64,000 nucleotides of DNA, taken from assembly GCA_007449985.2 (NCBI GenBank), contig VIIQ02000004.1:992001-1056000 (forward strand), given 5' to 3'. The notes below the pieces were generated by a model. That model saw only the letters and a list, made by a program, of their open reading frames with translations. It made no database searches and was not told where the DNA came from. This document shows positions 24,539 to 37,164 of the stretch, one piece after another. Origin of the DNA: Desmodesmus armatus (Eukaryota; Chlorophyta; Chlorophyceae; Sphaeropleales; Scenedesmaceae). Each line of letters opens with the position of its first letter. The first letter of the stretch is position 1. The position numbers were made by a program, and so were the translations under genes.

Positions 24539-24873
24539 ACCCCAGGTACGCTTCAGCCGCTGCTGCTGCCGCGTCTGTTGCAGGAGACGGACCAGACCTG
24601 GGGGTACCCTCCTGCATCCCGTCCTGCTCCTGCTGTGGATGCTGCCAAGAGTCCTGCTGCCGCAGCTCGCTGCCTGAGCCTGTCTCTGAGTGAGGGGTCG
24701 CACCAAGGCTACCAGGGGAGACAGAGTATGCAGGCTGGTAGCTGCCTGAACCCCACCCCGCCTCGGGTGCAGGGCGGGCAGGCATACGTGACAGCCGCGG
24801 GTCCGCAGGCCGGCCAAGCAGCTCCCTCCCCATCCCAGCTCCCAGATCCGGCGGCACGGCAAACTGCACCCGC

Positions 24874-24908
<35 letters not shown>

Positions 24909-27900
24909 ACCCTGCTGCTGACCGTCGACGTCCATGTAGCCGTCGTCCATGTTCACGTTCAAGTCCTGCTGCAGGCTTCTGTTCATGGCCATGGCGATGC
25001 GCAGGTGGTTGCCAGTTTCCATGACGGTCTTGATGATCATGCCATCGTAAAAGTGGTCCAGATTGGTGTCAAACAGCCAGGACTCATCGTACATTGACCT
25101 CTCGCCAGTGGGGGTACCTGCTGTGGGGGTACCTGCTGTGGGGGTACTCTGCACAGACGGCGGCAGCAAGTAGCAGCAGGCAACAGCAGTCGGTGCAGGC
25201 AATAGCAGTGGCAGAGAAAGAGCCTTGCGTGCCATCATGCAGAGCGATGGGAGTAGCATCAGCATACACGCCACGTGATGCACCTGCACAATCACCCAAC
25301 TGATGCAGCACATTCTGTTGTAAACGTGGATAGAGCGGCTGTCAATTGGGCACAACTACCTGGACACGCTGCATCACTGATTTGTGAATGACAAAAGTGC
25401 ATCAAAGTGCAGAGGCATAGCTTGGGCACATGCCAGCAGGGTGACGCTTCAACATGTGATAGCACAGGGATTACTTGTGTAGCTAGCATACTATGAACAT
25501 GCAAGTCACATGCAAGCATTCTATGAGGCATGCCTACATAGTCCAACTAGGATGGATGTGTGCGTACCGGCTCGCTTTTGTTCAGCCTCCCATACTCTGC
25601 AGAGGCGCTGCTGTGCTGCAGGTCCTTGAACATCACCAGGCCCAGCTCGTTCTGTAACACACGGGTGGGCAGGGCGGCACACTCCGCAGATGACCTGCAA
25701 CACACGGCACAGCACAGCAAGTGACGTTACAGCATGACACAGGTGCAGCCCAGCATGATTCGTGTCCATGTCAGTCAAGGGGCAGAGCAGCCAGCCAGCA
25801 TGTCAACAGGCAGTGGCTTTGTTATAATTGGTTTTACCGGGGAGGGGGGGCGTATTCCCACTGGCTGGCCACACACAGCGCAATCAGGCAAACCCAACTG
25901 CCGGGGTCAACAGGCAGTTCAGGCCATCACAGCACCCATCCACCCCCCACACAGTAGTATGCCTCCTGGAGATTTACTTGGAACTTCCCTCATAAGCAGC
26001 AAAGACCGGTGGCCCAGCGGCACGGGGAAGGTAATTAGCGCGCGAGGCAAGATTTGAAAGTGGGGTCTGTTGCATGCTGTCCCTGGTGCACCACTGGTGC
26101 AATTGTGGACGCCAGGGCCGTTGGTCATGAAAGAGTTGCCCTCTCCCCCAGCTCACCCTGGCTGCCCTTTTGGGTCACACCAGCAATAGCACAGCACCTG
26201 TGACCACGGCTACACCTGGGGTTGTCTTCGACTGAGCACACTGTGGCCTGGCTGTGCACTGAAAGCGTGCAGCTGCTAGGCAGTAGGAGCCCTTGACGCA
26301 AGGTTTGATAGTTAAGTGCTGAATTTATTCAACAGCATGCATGCTGCTCTGATGTTTGAGCCTTGCTGGCTCCAGCAGCATGGCACTGCGCATGCAGGGG
26401 TACAGCTGGTACAACCAGCTGCATCCCGCACCTGGCATGAGCAGGCACTCTTGAATGAGCACATACGTGCCTGCAAGTAGCTGTTACGTCTACATTCAGC
26501 GTACAATAGCAGCGTGGGCTGCTGCTGTTGTTGCTGTTCAAATCCCGCCTACAACTGAGCAGAATCGCACTGATCCCCCGCGCTTGGTCAGCAAACTATT
26601 ATCGTGCAAAAAAACATTCTGTTTATTTATGATGGAGCTGTACAGCACACCAGCATGGGTCACCGCGAGTGCCACCCATCGATGGTGATGCTGCTGTAAC
26701 CAAGCCTCGCAGCTGCCTGTCCGCATGCAACTGGGTGTCAAATAGGAGCAGGTCAGACCCTCTATCCATTTATGTCCACTAGAGGCTGAGGCGCGGCTGG
26801 GATAGGCAGCAGGCAGCAGGTCACTCTTTGAAAATAAAAAGCTAATTCTTTTCCTATGGCATAAGACGTGAAAGTTAAATCTTGCAAACAGATTCTCAAG
26901 CCTCGCAGCAGCCAGTGACAGAGCCCATCCAACCACGTAAAAGCGAGCAGACACCGAGCGCCACTCACAGTCGGCTGTAGTCCACAGCGTGCCCATTCTC
27001 CCTCAGCACCGGCGCAAAAAACAGCACACCGCCACGGCCCTCCGCACGCAGATACGCCTTGTTGTCCATCATGTGGCGCACAACCGTTGGCAGCTGCGGC
27101 TCGTGGGCAACCTCGGACAACACCATGGGCGCGGGCTCGTCCGGGACCACCGCGAACCGCGCCCCGGTGCCGGCGTCGGCCTCCATTGACAACAGCATGC
27201 CGTGCCGCTCCTGGAACTGGCAGGAGAGCTTGCCGTCGCCCCGCATCTGCTCAAGCATGGGGGGCACCTGCACGCCGGAGCGGTCGGGACCTTCCTTGAT
27301 GCGCACGGCAAAGTTCTGCGGGACACAGCAAGGCCACATGCCAACGGTCAAAAACACAGTCTTGCTGACGGTAGAAGTGAACAGGAGCGCCCGGGGCCCT
27401 TCTTGATGCGCACGGCAAAGTTTTGCAGGGCACACCAGGGGATGTGCCACAGTGGCCACATGCCAACGGTCAGAGACACAGCATTGCTGACCATTGGAAA
27501 TTGAGAGAGATGATGCATCGGCTGCAGCTGCCTGCCAACAGAGTGCTGCGCGCTGCACGCTGCAAAACCATAGTGATCCCGCACACCACAGCAAAAAATA
27601 CAAAAAGCAAAATTGCACGCTGTTTAACATATGTGTACAGCGCTGCCAAGATCTGCATAGCACTCACGAAGACAAAGCTTGGCCCCACCACCTGTGCCCG
27701 GCACCTCAGGGGCCACAGGCTACTGCCAGGGCGGGCTGCTGCCTCACGCTGACGCGCTGCGGCCTGAGCGGCTGCATGAGCTGATGCCAAGCTGCCGGCA
27801 GCTGTTGGTGATGTAGGGAATTCCCCCAGCCCGTCCTGCAGCATTGACAGCAGCCGACGTACGATCCAACCCTGTCGGCAAAAAGGTTGACCCAATTGGG

Positions 27901-29877
27901 CAAGCATTGAAAACCTGTAGTTTTGTGTAAGTGTCATGAGCTGCACTACAGATACCATTACATACACCCGTGTTGACCTAGATATATGCGACCCTTGCTT
28001 GCGCATTCCTGTCAGCAGCTGCACTTGATGTGCTCAACTTGCATGCATGTCGTGACCGTGCAATGATGCTGCAGGGCATTCAGGGGGCTGGCACAAGTAG
28101 GTTTGATGTTTATGCTGTGCGCTTGCAATCTGTGCCCACCTTGTACGCGTCAAAAAAAGAAATGACGTTGAAGGTTTTCCTGTTTGCCTTGCCAGCCCCT
28201 CCTGCTGCTGCTGCTGCTGTTGCTGTTGCTGCATCAGCAGCAGTACCCACACCAGCCGCAGCAGCTGCCGGCAGCCCGTTGGCATCAGCCTTAGCTGCTA
28301 CTGCTGCTGCTCCCGGCTTTCGGCCCTGCTTCCGCGGTGCTTGCGCCCGCTCTCCGGCAGCAGCAGCAGCCTCTGGCTCCATAGGCCCAAAGATTTTCTC
28401 CTCCTCATCCCTGTCTATATCACCACTGCTGAAGTCCCCTTGGTCCTGAGGCACTGGATCCTCATCTGAGCCCTCCTCCTCTTCCTCCTCTGAGGAAGAG
28501 GGCGGGCTAGGGGCGGGCCTCTTGGCAACAGCTGCAGGCCCCTTATACGCCTTACCAGCAGCAGCAGCAGTGCTGGCAGCAGCGGCAGCAGCTGCCCTGT
28601 CTTGCTGCGCCTTCTTGCTGGACTCTGGCTTACCAGGAGCTGCTGCTGCTGCTGCTGCGGCTGCTGCTGCTGCTTTGGGTGCTGCAGGGGTGGGGGCAGC
28701 AGTGGTGGCTGCAGGAGCAGCAGCTGCCCTGTCCTGCTGCTGCTTCTTGCTGACCTCTGGCTTCCCAGGAGCTGCTGCTGCTGCTGCTTTGGGTGCTGCA
28801 GGGGTGGTGGCAGCAGTGGTGGCTGCAGGAGCAGCAGCTGCTCGGTCCTGCTGCGTCTTCTTGCTGACTTCGGGCTTGCCAGGAGTCCCTCCTCCTGCTG
28901 CTGCTGCTGCTGCTGCTGCTGTCGGTGCTGCTCCTTTGAGCGCAGCAGAAGCCTTGGGTGCTTGCTGTTGCTGTTGCTGCTGCTGTTGGGTTGGCTTCGG
29001 CTTGTCTGCCGCTGAAGTGCCTGCTGCTGCTCCACCTGAGGGTTTGGACGGCAAGCCCTCGCGCTGCTGCTGCTGCTGGCCAGAACCCACTGGTTTGAAC
29101 CTGCTCGCCTGGCCCCCTGTCGCCTGGGCACGCATCTGTGAACGCAGCTCCGCCACTGGCAGCCCGTCACTGGACAGGTCCCTTTCCCCGCTGTCGGGTG
29201 TGCGCCGCTTCAAGCTGCGAGCCGCGGTGCCAGCAGCTGCTGCTGCTGTTGTTCCTGCGAGTGGGGAAGGTGACCGGCTGCGCTTGGCTCCAGCTGCCTT
29301 GACCGCATTGAAACCGCCAGCTGAAGCTCCAGCACCTGGCAGCCCAGCTGCTGCTGGCGGTGGCTTGCCGACTGCTGCTGTTCCAGGCTTCTTCCCAGCA
29401 GCAGCACCAGCAGCGGAGTGAGGAGACGCAGCCGGTGTTTCACTGCTGCGCTGCTTGCTTGGCAGTTGCTGCTGCTGCCCCGGTGCGGCTGCTGCTGCTG
29501 GAGTGCCAACTGGTTTGCTTGCACCCGGTTTGCTTGCAGCAGAGCCTGGAGTTGCTGCCGCCTTGGTTGCTGCTGGGGCTGGTCTGCTGGCTGCAGCTTC
29601 ACCCCGTGCAGCAGCTGCTGCTGCCTGCTGCTTGTCAGGAGGCTTCGGATGGTGCTTGCTTGGCGCTGCTAATGCTGGCTTCTTGGCCGGTGCGGCCGCT
29701 GCTGCTGCTGGCTGCTCCTCATCATCATCGTCGGAGGATGACTCATCTTCTTCAGATGACTCATCCTCCGGGACACGTCCCAGCTGCCCAAGGCCGTCCT
29801 CAGAGTCGTCTGCCAGCTCATCGTCATTGTTCTCATCAGCACCAGCCGCTGCTGCTGCAGCTGCTGCCTTTGGTCGT

Positions 29878-29937
<60 letters not shown>

Positions 29938-31864
29938 GCTGCAGGAGGCCTGCTGGGGCCGCCAGCAGCAGCTGCTACTGCTGCAGTAGTCTTCAGCCGC
30001 TTCTTGACAGGCTCACCTGCATGCGGTTGACACATGTGCAGCAGCAAAACATGCACGATATGCTATGGTGTGCGGAGGGAGCACGCAGATTAGCCAGGAG
30101 GCAGCTTTCACAGTGAGCCCTGCAAGCTTCCCGCATCTTGTACTAAGGCAAATAGCAGGGCAGCCAGGACACAGCAGCTTGCATGCAGCATGCGACATGG
30201 AACACCAACCGTACAGGTGCATCTTCTGCTGCTGGCACCAGGGACGGCAGGAACAGCCCTGGCCGGCTGCAGTCAGGGAATGCAGGGCATCCCTGCCATG
30301 CATGGAGTGCTTGAAAGGCTGGTGCCTGACAGGCACCCCCTGAATAATGCCAAGACTCACCGCCTTCTGCAGGACGCTTCTCCCTGGGAGCCCCGGCACC
30401 TGCTGCTGCTGCGCCTCCTGGCGCTGTAGCACGCGCTGCTGGCTGCTTCTGTTGCTGCTGTGGTTGCTGTGCTGCTGGCCGAGGCTGCTGCTGCTGCTGC
30501 TGGGTTGGTCGCTGCTGTGCTGGGGCTGCTGGGCGTGGCTGCTGCTGCTGTTGGGGCTGTGCAGGAGCCTGCTGCGGCTTTGCAGCAGGCTTCTGCTGCT
30601 GCTGGGGAGAAGGGGCAGGCTGCTGCGCCTGCTGGACGGGTGCTGCCTTCTGCTGCTGCCCTGGTGGTGCTGCTGCTGCTGCCGCTTTTTGCTGCGGCTG
30701 GGGCTGTGCTGCTGCCGCCGACTTCTGCTGCGGCGTTGCTTGCTTTTGTTGCTGCTGCTGCTGCTGCCGTGGTGCGCCCGGCTTCTGCTTCTGCTGCGGA
30801 GTCCCTTGTGCAGGTTGTGCGGCTGGTGCTGCTGCTGCTGGCCGCTGAGAGGGTGATGCCTTCTGCTGCTGTCCAATTGAGGCGGGCTTCTGTTGCTGCT
30901 GTGCTGGCTGGGGTCGCTGCTGCTGCTTCTGCTGCTTCGGCGGCTGCTGTTGCTGCTGTGGCGGCTGCTGCGGAGGCTGCTGCGGCTGCCCCAGTGCTGC
31001 ATGCTCCTCCTGGGTCAGCACCCTGCCGTTCTTTGTGACCCAAAAGCCGGGGCAGCCGTCCAAGCGGACTGCGCAGCCGGCACACCATGCAGGAGGCAGA
31101 ACAGGACACATGCAGGAAACATGCAGGACAGGTGAGAGTGTGCTGACGAGGGGTTGAGGCGGGTGCTGACAGGTGCATGTCCTGCACAGGGTGTATGCGC
31201 ACACATGGGGTTCACATTGTGCTTCACATTGACAAGGAATGCGTGCTGGGGAGTGTGCTGGAGCCCTCCACACACGCACAGCCATGCGCACGGACCAAAG
31301 CACCACCAGCAGCGCCACCAGCATCCACAAACAGCGTTCCACCAAGTAAAGGTGCCTGCAGCCAGCCAACCAGCGCTGATAGCACAGCAGCGGTCAGCTG
31401 TGCTGACCTCCTCACCTGCAGACTGCCCACTCTTGAAACTGTGCTGCAGGGTCTCTTGGGCTTTGGGAGGCTTCTTTTTCTTGGTGTCGGGACATACGTC
31501 GATCTTGGAGCACGTCTCGCAGTAGAAAGCCATGTCCCAAATCTTCAGCTGGACCTCCCTGCTGTCGTCTAGATGCAGCACAGTCGGGAAGCACAACGGG
31601 CACCTGCCGTGCTGGCACCTGCAACATACAGCATATGTAGCTCACGTACTAACCAAGTTGTTGTATTCAGAGTATCTATCAGCTGGGTGGATAGTCCAAG
31701 GCCACACATGCATGTGTTGGGCAGATTACTGCTGCTGTAGGAGCAGCGCACCAGCGATGGTTGGCACAGGGCACACAGCCCTTCTTGACGCCGCATACTT
31801 CACACTTGAGTCGCACAGGCTCTCTCTTGGCCTTATAGGGATTGACTTGTGGCTTTGGAGCCAT
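21672..31864 (-). CDS. Large protein with Cys-rich N-terminus and long disordered region, twelve exons, function unknown
   Basis: Predicted 1755 residues. Exons: 31864-31752, 31618-31416, 31068-30361, 30016-28140, 27871-27668, 27315-26969, 25694-25568, 25148-24324, 23959-23826, 23324-23140, 22600-22290, 21905-21672; every phase closes. Residues 21-90 hold a cluster of Cys and His (CEVC, CVPC, NHRWCQH, CPLC, YCETC, VC) that looks zinc-binding but matches no family I know. A Gln/Pro/Ala-rich stretch, a basic NLS-like EPVKKRLK, an acidic Ser patch and poly-Ala/Gln blocks follow. From exon 5 on the protein is ordered: GWIVRRLLSMLQDG, NFAVRIKEG, LGLVMFKDLQ, FYDGMIIKTVMETG, GSVHVVLVSKPHMDK, FIVDLKNLPTSLDKLCEALDR, and a C-terminal VAYHFNKPLQ unit ending ELGG. 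Nuclear location is suggested by the basic patch. Intron copies of the exon 6 and exon 11 ends lie beside the exons. Confidence 0.75.
22810..23010 (-). repeat. Two tandem copies of an exon start (Cys-rich gene, exon 11)
   Basis: Exon 11 begins at 22600 with a 3' splice site and a frame reading VVLLLDVTLLLTTPA. The same junction and first 45 or so bases recur at about 22860-22810 (VVLLLGVSLLLTTP) and 23010-22968 (frame broken), both inside the intron upstream of exon 11. Both copies keep an AG-GTGTGGTGCTG acceptor-like junction. Confidence 0.85.
27380..27480 (-). repeat. Tandem copy of an exon start (Cys-rich gene, exon 6)
   Basis: The 5' part of exon 6 and its upstream intron (27360-27290, reading NFAVRIKEGP) recur at about 27475-27400, reading NFAVRIKKGP, again preceded by sequence like ggccacatgccaacggtca. 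A third, shorter similarity lies between them. Confidence 0.8.
29880..29937 (-). repeat. CAG tract coding poly-Gln
   Basis: About 19 triplets inside exon 4 of the Cys-rich gene, read as poly-Gln just before KRPKAAAAA. Confidence 0.9.
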
Positions 31865-33221
31865 TGGGAGCTATCAACGTGGGGAAGTTGCACTGTTGAG
31901 CAGACTGCTGATCACATGGTGACTTTGAAGCACACTCGGAAGCCACAAGGAACTACAGCAGTTGAAAAGTGATTGAGGTGCGATATCATTCAAAGAAAGC
32001 GTAGCAAAAGCGGCTCCAAGGGAGATGCGGGCCAGCACGCCATGCCCAGCAGTGCTGAGCGGTGCTAGCAAGCCATCAACTTGATGGAAGGCCCAACCAT
32101 TCATAGACGTGTTGCACTTGACTGCGCTGGCTGGCTGGACTTTCTGCATTGCAACTGACAGCATGCTGAGCATAGCATGTCACCCCTGTCACACTGTTAG
32201 TCAGCAATTAGTAATCTTCTCTCCTCTGAAAGCCTGCAAGTTGCCGCATTTTCAGCTTCCCTGCTCCTTCACCCTTCCCTGCTGTTCACATGAGCAGGCT
32301 GCGTCTACAGCTCTCAGAGTCTGGCAGCCAGACTGCTGTGTCACCGCCAACAACACCCATCGCTGCCCAACTGCACCGTCCAAAGCAGTGTGATTCTCAA
32401 TGATGTTACCTTTTCACCAAGCATACGACACGCCAGCCAATTAGCACCACAAACACGCTGCACCATTGCTCAACCAGGATGGATGAATGGAATCTCGACA
32501 GGCAGGGTTGACAGTCAGGACCCAACCGGCGACAGACGTCACCATATTGCCATGTGGTTGCCGGCTGGCGTGCATGAGCCACTGTCCAACATAGCATACC
32601 ATGGCACGGCAGCAACACTCACATCCCGCAGGCCCCCTCACTGGGCGAGATGTGGAGCGCAGACGGCCACAAATGGCAAGCAGCAACTTGGCAGAAAGTG
32701 TGATGCAGCGCCCAGCAAACACCGGCTTCAAACTGGTCACGCTGTCAGTGCAAGACCTGACCCCAGCACAACTCAGTCAGCACAACAGCGACACCCGTAC
32801 AGTCCTGGTGCACCTTCGGAGAGCGCAAAACAAAGGGTGGTCCCATCGGACAGCTGGTGCGCAAGAAAACCGACAATGCCTCATCAAGACATGCACAGGA
32901 TACCAAGCAAACACGTCAAAGCAAACAACATGCAGATATGTGTGCCAGATCATGCCGCATGTCTGAGGCTGTCCCTTGCTAGCACAAACACCCCCTGTGT
33001 CTACACCCGCAGCACTCAACACGGGAAAGGTGTGTGGCGGTGTGGGCGGGCGATGGACGACAACGGAACAGACACTGGGACAGCCACACACGCCCGCAAC
33101 AGACACAGACCGACAACGCCGCAGCGCAACAGGCATACGGTATCACACAATGAAACCATGTAGAACGCTGCCAGCAGGAACCTCACACATGCCCCAAACA
33201 CAACTGCTGCCAGCACCCAAG
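31865..33221. other. Intergenic region, no gene seen
   Basis: Lies between two minus-strand genes and should carry the promoter of the Cys-rich gene and the 3' UTR of the CCCH gene. The longest open frame (+, 32390-33163) has no domain-like composition and no joining exons. Confidence 0.5.
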
Positions 33222-33307
33222 TCAACGACGCTGTCCATACAGTGCTGCATAAGGGTTGACCGGCCCGCCGCCAGGCGGCCGCTGCTGCTGCTGCTGCTGG
33301 GGCTGGA

Positions 33308-33351
<44 letters not shown>

Positions 33352-35147
33352 GGTGGGAACTGCATCTGTGGTGGTGCAGTCGGCATCCCAAATGCACCCT
33401 GGGCTGGTCCGCCCATGGGGCCCCTGGGACCCCCAGGTGACATCATCCCCCTTGGGCCCCCTGGGGACAGCATCGGCGCCCCAGCTGGCCCACCAAAGCC
33501 CTGCTGCATTGGTCCACCCGGCCCACTGGGTGAGGGGACCTGGCCCATTGGTCCTGGCCCACCCATGGGTCCTGGACCACCTGGTCCACCTGGCCCACCC
33601 ATTGGTCTGGGGCCACCCATGGAACCCATAGGTCCACCTGGCCCACCCATTCCTGGTGGTGGTTGCGGCCCCTGGCCCATACCTCCGGGACCACCTGGCC
33701 CACCACCAGCCCATGGCGGCTGCTGCTGCTGCTGCTGCTGTAGCCAAGGTGGTGGGGGACCCATGGGAGGACCTCCCGGACCCCCTGGGAACGGGGGTGG
33801 TGGGCCGCCAGGTGGCATACCTGGGTGCTGCTGATGCTGCTGCTGCTGCTGCATGGGCTGCTGCTGCTGCTGCTGCTGCTGCCAAGGGCCTGGGGGCGGC
33901 GGACCCTGCTGCTGCTGTTGTGGTGGCGGCCACATCTGCTGCTGAGGAGGCTGCATCTGCTGCTGCTGCTGCTGGAAAGGAGGGGGTGGTGGGCCCCCCA
34001 TCCCAGGAGGCATCCCCATCTGCTGCTGTGGCTGCTGCTGCTGCTGCTGCTGCTGCTGTGGCAGCTGCTGCATTAGAGGCATACTGCCGGGCGGTGGAGG
34101 TCCGGCACCATGTGGACCTGGACCTGGCCCGGGCACCTGCTGCTGCTGCTGCTGCTGCGGCACCTGCTGCGGTTGCTGCTGCTGAGGTGGGGGGGGGGAG
34201 GTGGCGGGGGCGGTGGGGTGCAGCTGGCCCCTTGCTGCCGACCTCCTCCACATCTTCTTCGTCCTCATCTCCTGATGGAGGCGGGGGCGGGGTGCCCTCA
34301 CTGGATGAGTCATCACCAGAACCTGGCCCAGATGCATCACCTGGCCCATTCACTCCATCTGGACCAGCAGCTGCTGGTGGGCCAGCAGCAGCAGGGCCAG
34401 GTCCAGCAGGGGGAAGCCCCTGGGACGGAGGTCCCTGGGGAGGTGGCCCAAAACCCTGGGGAGGGGGCTGACCAAACCCTGGCCCAAACATCCCTGGCTG
34501 CTGCTGCTGCTGCTGCTGGTGAGGTGGGAAGCCGGGCCCCATCATCGGCGGCGGTTGTGGGCCAGGTATGCCGGGTGGGCCAGGTCCCATCCCTGGATGC
34601 GGAAGGGACCCCTGGTGAAACAGGCCCTGCTGCATCTGCTGCTGCATCATGTGCAGGATCTGCTGCTCCAGCTGCTGCTGCTGCTGCTGCTGGGGTTGTG
34701 CCAAGGTGGGGTAGGCCCAAACCCTGCAGCAGGTGGCCGAGGGCCCCCTGCAGCAGCAGCAGCTGCTGCTGCTGCTGCTGCCGATGCAGCAGCCACCATC
34801 GCTTGCTTCACATCTGCTGCTGATGGCGGCGCTGCTGCTGCTGCTGCTGGAGGTTGGCCGGTGGCGCCGGCATCTCCTGCCTCGAAATCATAGGCAGGGC
34901 CATCTGCTGTGCGCTTGGGTAGGGGAGGGGGCCCTCCCTCCACACCCCCTGCTGCCACACCCTCCCCTGGCTGCCCAGCAGCAGCAGCAGCAGCAGCAGC
35001 AGCGCCATCAGCAGCAGCAGCAGTAGCCATCTTGGCAGGCTTGAACACTGCCTTCCGCTGTGGCATGAGGTTGTTCTTGCGAATGAGCATGAAGCCCACA
35101 CCACTGCTTTTCTTCTTCTCCTCTTTGCCACCACTGTCGTCCTCCGC

Positions 35148-35184
<37 letters not shown>

Positions 35185-37044
35185 TGCTGTGGTTGATCCT
35201 CTGCTGCTGCAGCTGCACCTTCGTGCTTCTGCTGCTTGGGTGCTGCTGTAGCCTCGGCATCCAGAGAAGGGGCTGTGGCAAGCTGCTGCTGCTGCTGCTG
35301 CTGCTCCTCCTCCTGCTTGACAGCCTTGCTGCCAGCTTCAGCTGCTGCTGGTGCCGCATTGCTGTCACCATCACCCTCATCACCAGCATCAGCAGCAGCA
35401 ACAGCAGCAGCCGCCGCAGAGACATCTGGTGATGCCGCTGCTGCTGCTGCTGGCTCCTCTCGTCCTGCCGCGCCCTCAGGCTTGCATGCAGCAGCAGCAG
35501 CAGCAGCAGCGGCGGCGGCTGCAGCAGTGTCCTCTGCTGGTGCTGCTGCTGCTCCTACTGCTGCTGCTGCTGCTGCTGGAGGCGGTTTGATCAACCCCTG
35601 CTCGATCAGCAGCTGGCGGGTAGGGCCCTTGTAGTCAGCAGGGGGCATGAATGACTCATCCAACTCCACCAACTGCCGCATCACCATCTGTTTCTCCTCC
35701 ATACACTCAACCTTGGCAGTAATGATAGTATCCGCATCAGCAGCACCGCCGCGCCGCATTGCTGCCGCATCGCTGCCGGCGGCGGCTGCCACAGCGGCAG
35801 CAATGGCGGCGGGGGGTAGGCCGGCTGAGCGGGCATGGTACCAACTGAGCAGCTTGTCTTGGTCACTGAGTGCCTGCAGGATTGTGCTGTACGCCGCTCG
35901 CGCTGACTGAAGCTGCGGGTAAAATACAAGTGACAGGGCAGCAAACAGGCGTGCGGGCAGAGCACTTGAGTAGTGGACATTGATGTTTGGTAGGGGGGGG
36001 GGGGGGCAGACTTGCGCTGTAGATTACAACAGCACAAGCAGGCAGGCAAGCAGGACAAGCAGGACAGTGTGCCAGGTGTGGTTGATGGGGTGCATGTTGA
36101 TGCCAAGGAGGGGGTCAAAGGTGGGGCTGAGGTTGCACAGGCTGCCTACACAACACAACACAACATGCCCATGTTGGTTCCATCTGTTGAATCGGCAGGG
36201 TAGAAACCGCCAGGGGTTGGCCCACCTGACACTTTCCACCTGTCAGATTCAAGATCAAAATCAATTTCCAAATCAAAGCATAGATCGAGTATTCCACTTA
36301 TGTGTTCACACACAGCTCATGTTGCTCACCTTGGCTTGCTCTGGAGTCAAGCTGCTCTCCACTGACACTCGTGCTGCTCCTGCTGCTCCTGCAGCAGGCA
36401 TGCCAGCACCTGCTGCTGCTGCTGCTGCCACAGGTGCTGCTGCTGGCTGTGAGAGGCCCAGCAAGGCATCGTCATCCTGCTCCTCCAACTGACGCAGACG
36501 CTCCTGCACACAGCACAGACATGACTTCAACTGTAGACTCCATGATTGTACAAACATAACTGGACTCTGTCATGGATTCATGACACCTGCGTATACATCA
36601 GATAGCTACTACTGGAAAGCTGTTGGTCTGCCCAGTTCAACCAGTGTGACGAGCACCGCCCAGCAAGGACAGTATCCAGTCCTGACACCCCCTTCCCAAG
36701 TGTACAAGATGTACATTCGTATTGACACCCCCCTCCCCCAAAAAAAACACATCATATCAGACAACATACTGCCACCACCTCAGTCTTCCTCTTCCTTTCA
36801 TCCAAAACCATCAATCAAACCTCCCACAGTCACTAAGTAATAAATATATAAGTAATAAATATATAAGTAATAAATATAATTTCATCCAACCCCATCAATC
36901 AAACCTCCCACAGTCACTAAGTAGTACACAAGCACAGGAAGACCATCTATTCAACTGCACAACACTGTGGCTGTCTCCTCCGAACATGTGTCCATCCATT
37001 GGGTCTACCCACTTCATCCAGTGTGGACAGCATCAATAAATCAA

Positions 37045-37104
<60 letters not shown>

Positions 37105-37129
37105 AAATAAATAAATAAATAAATAAATA

Positions 37130-37164
<35 letters not shown>

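Noticed and set aside
28522..29421. Long plus-strand Ala/Cys-rich open frame opposite the Cys-rich gene
   Set aside because: Mirror of CAG/GCA-rich coding sequence on the other strand; the minus-strand frame carries the exon chain.
32390..33163. Plus-strand open frame of 257 codons
   Set aside because: No domain, odd composition rich in His/Thr/Gln, and no splice partners; it lies in the intergenic gap behind the CCCH gene.
36838..36885. AT-rich block considered as a replication origin or transposon terminus
   Set aside because: Simple-sequence repeat in an intron with no other supporting feature.
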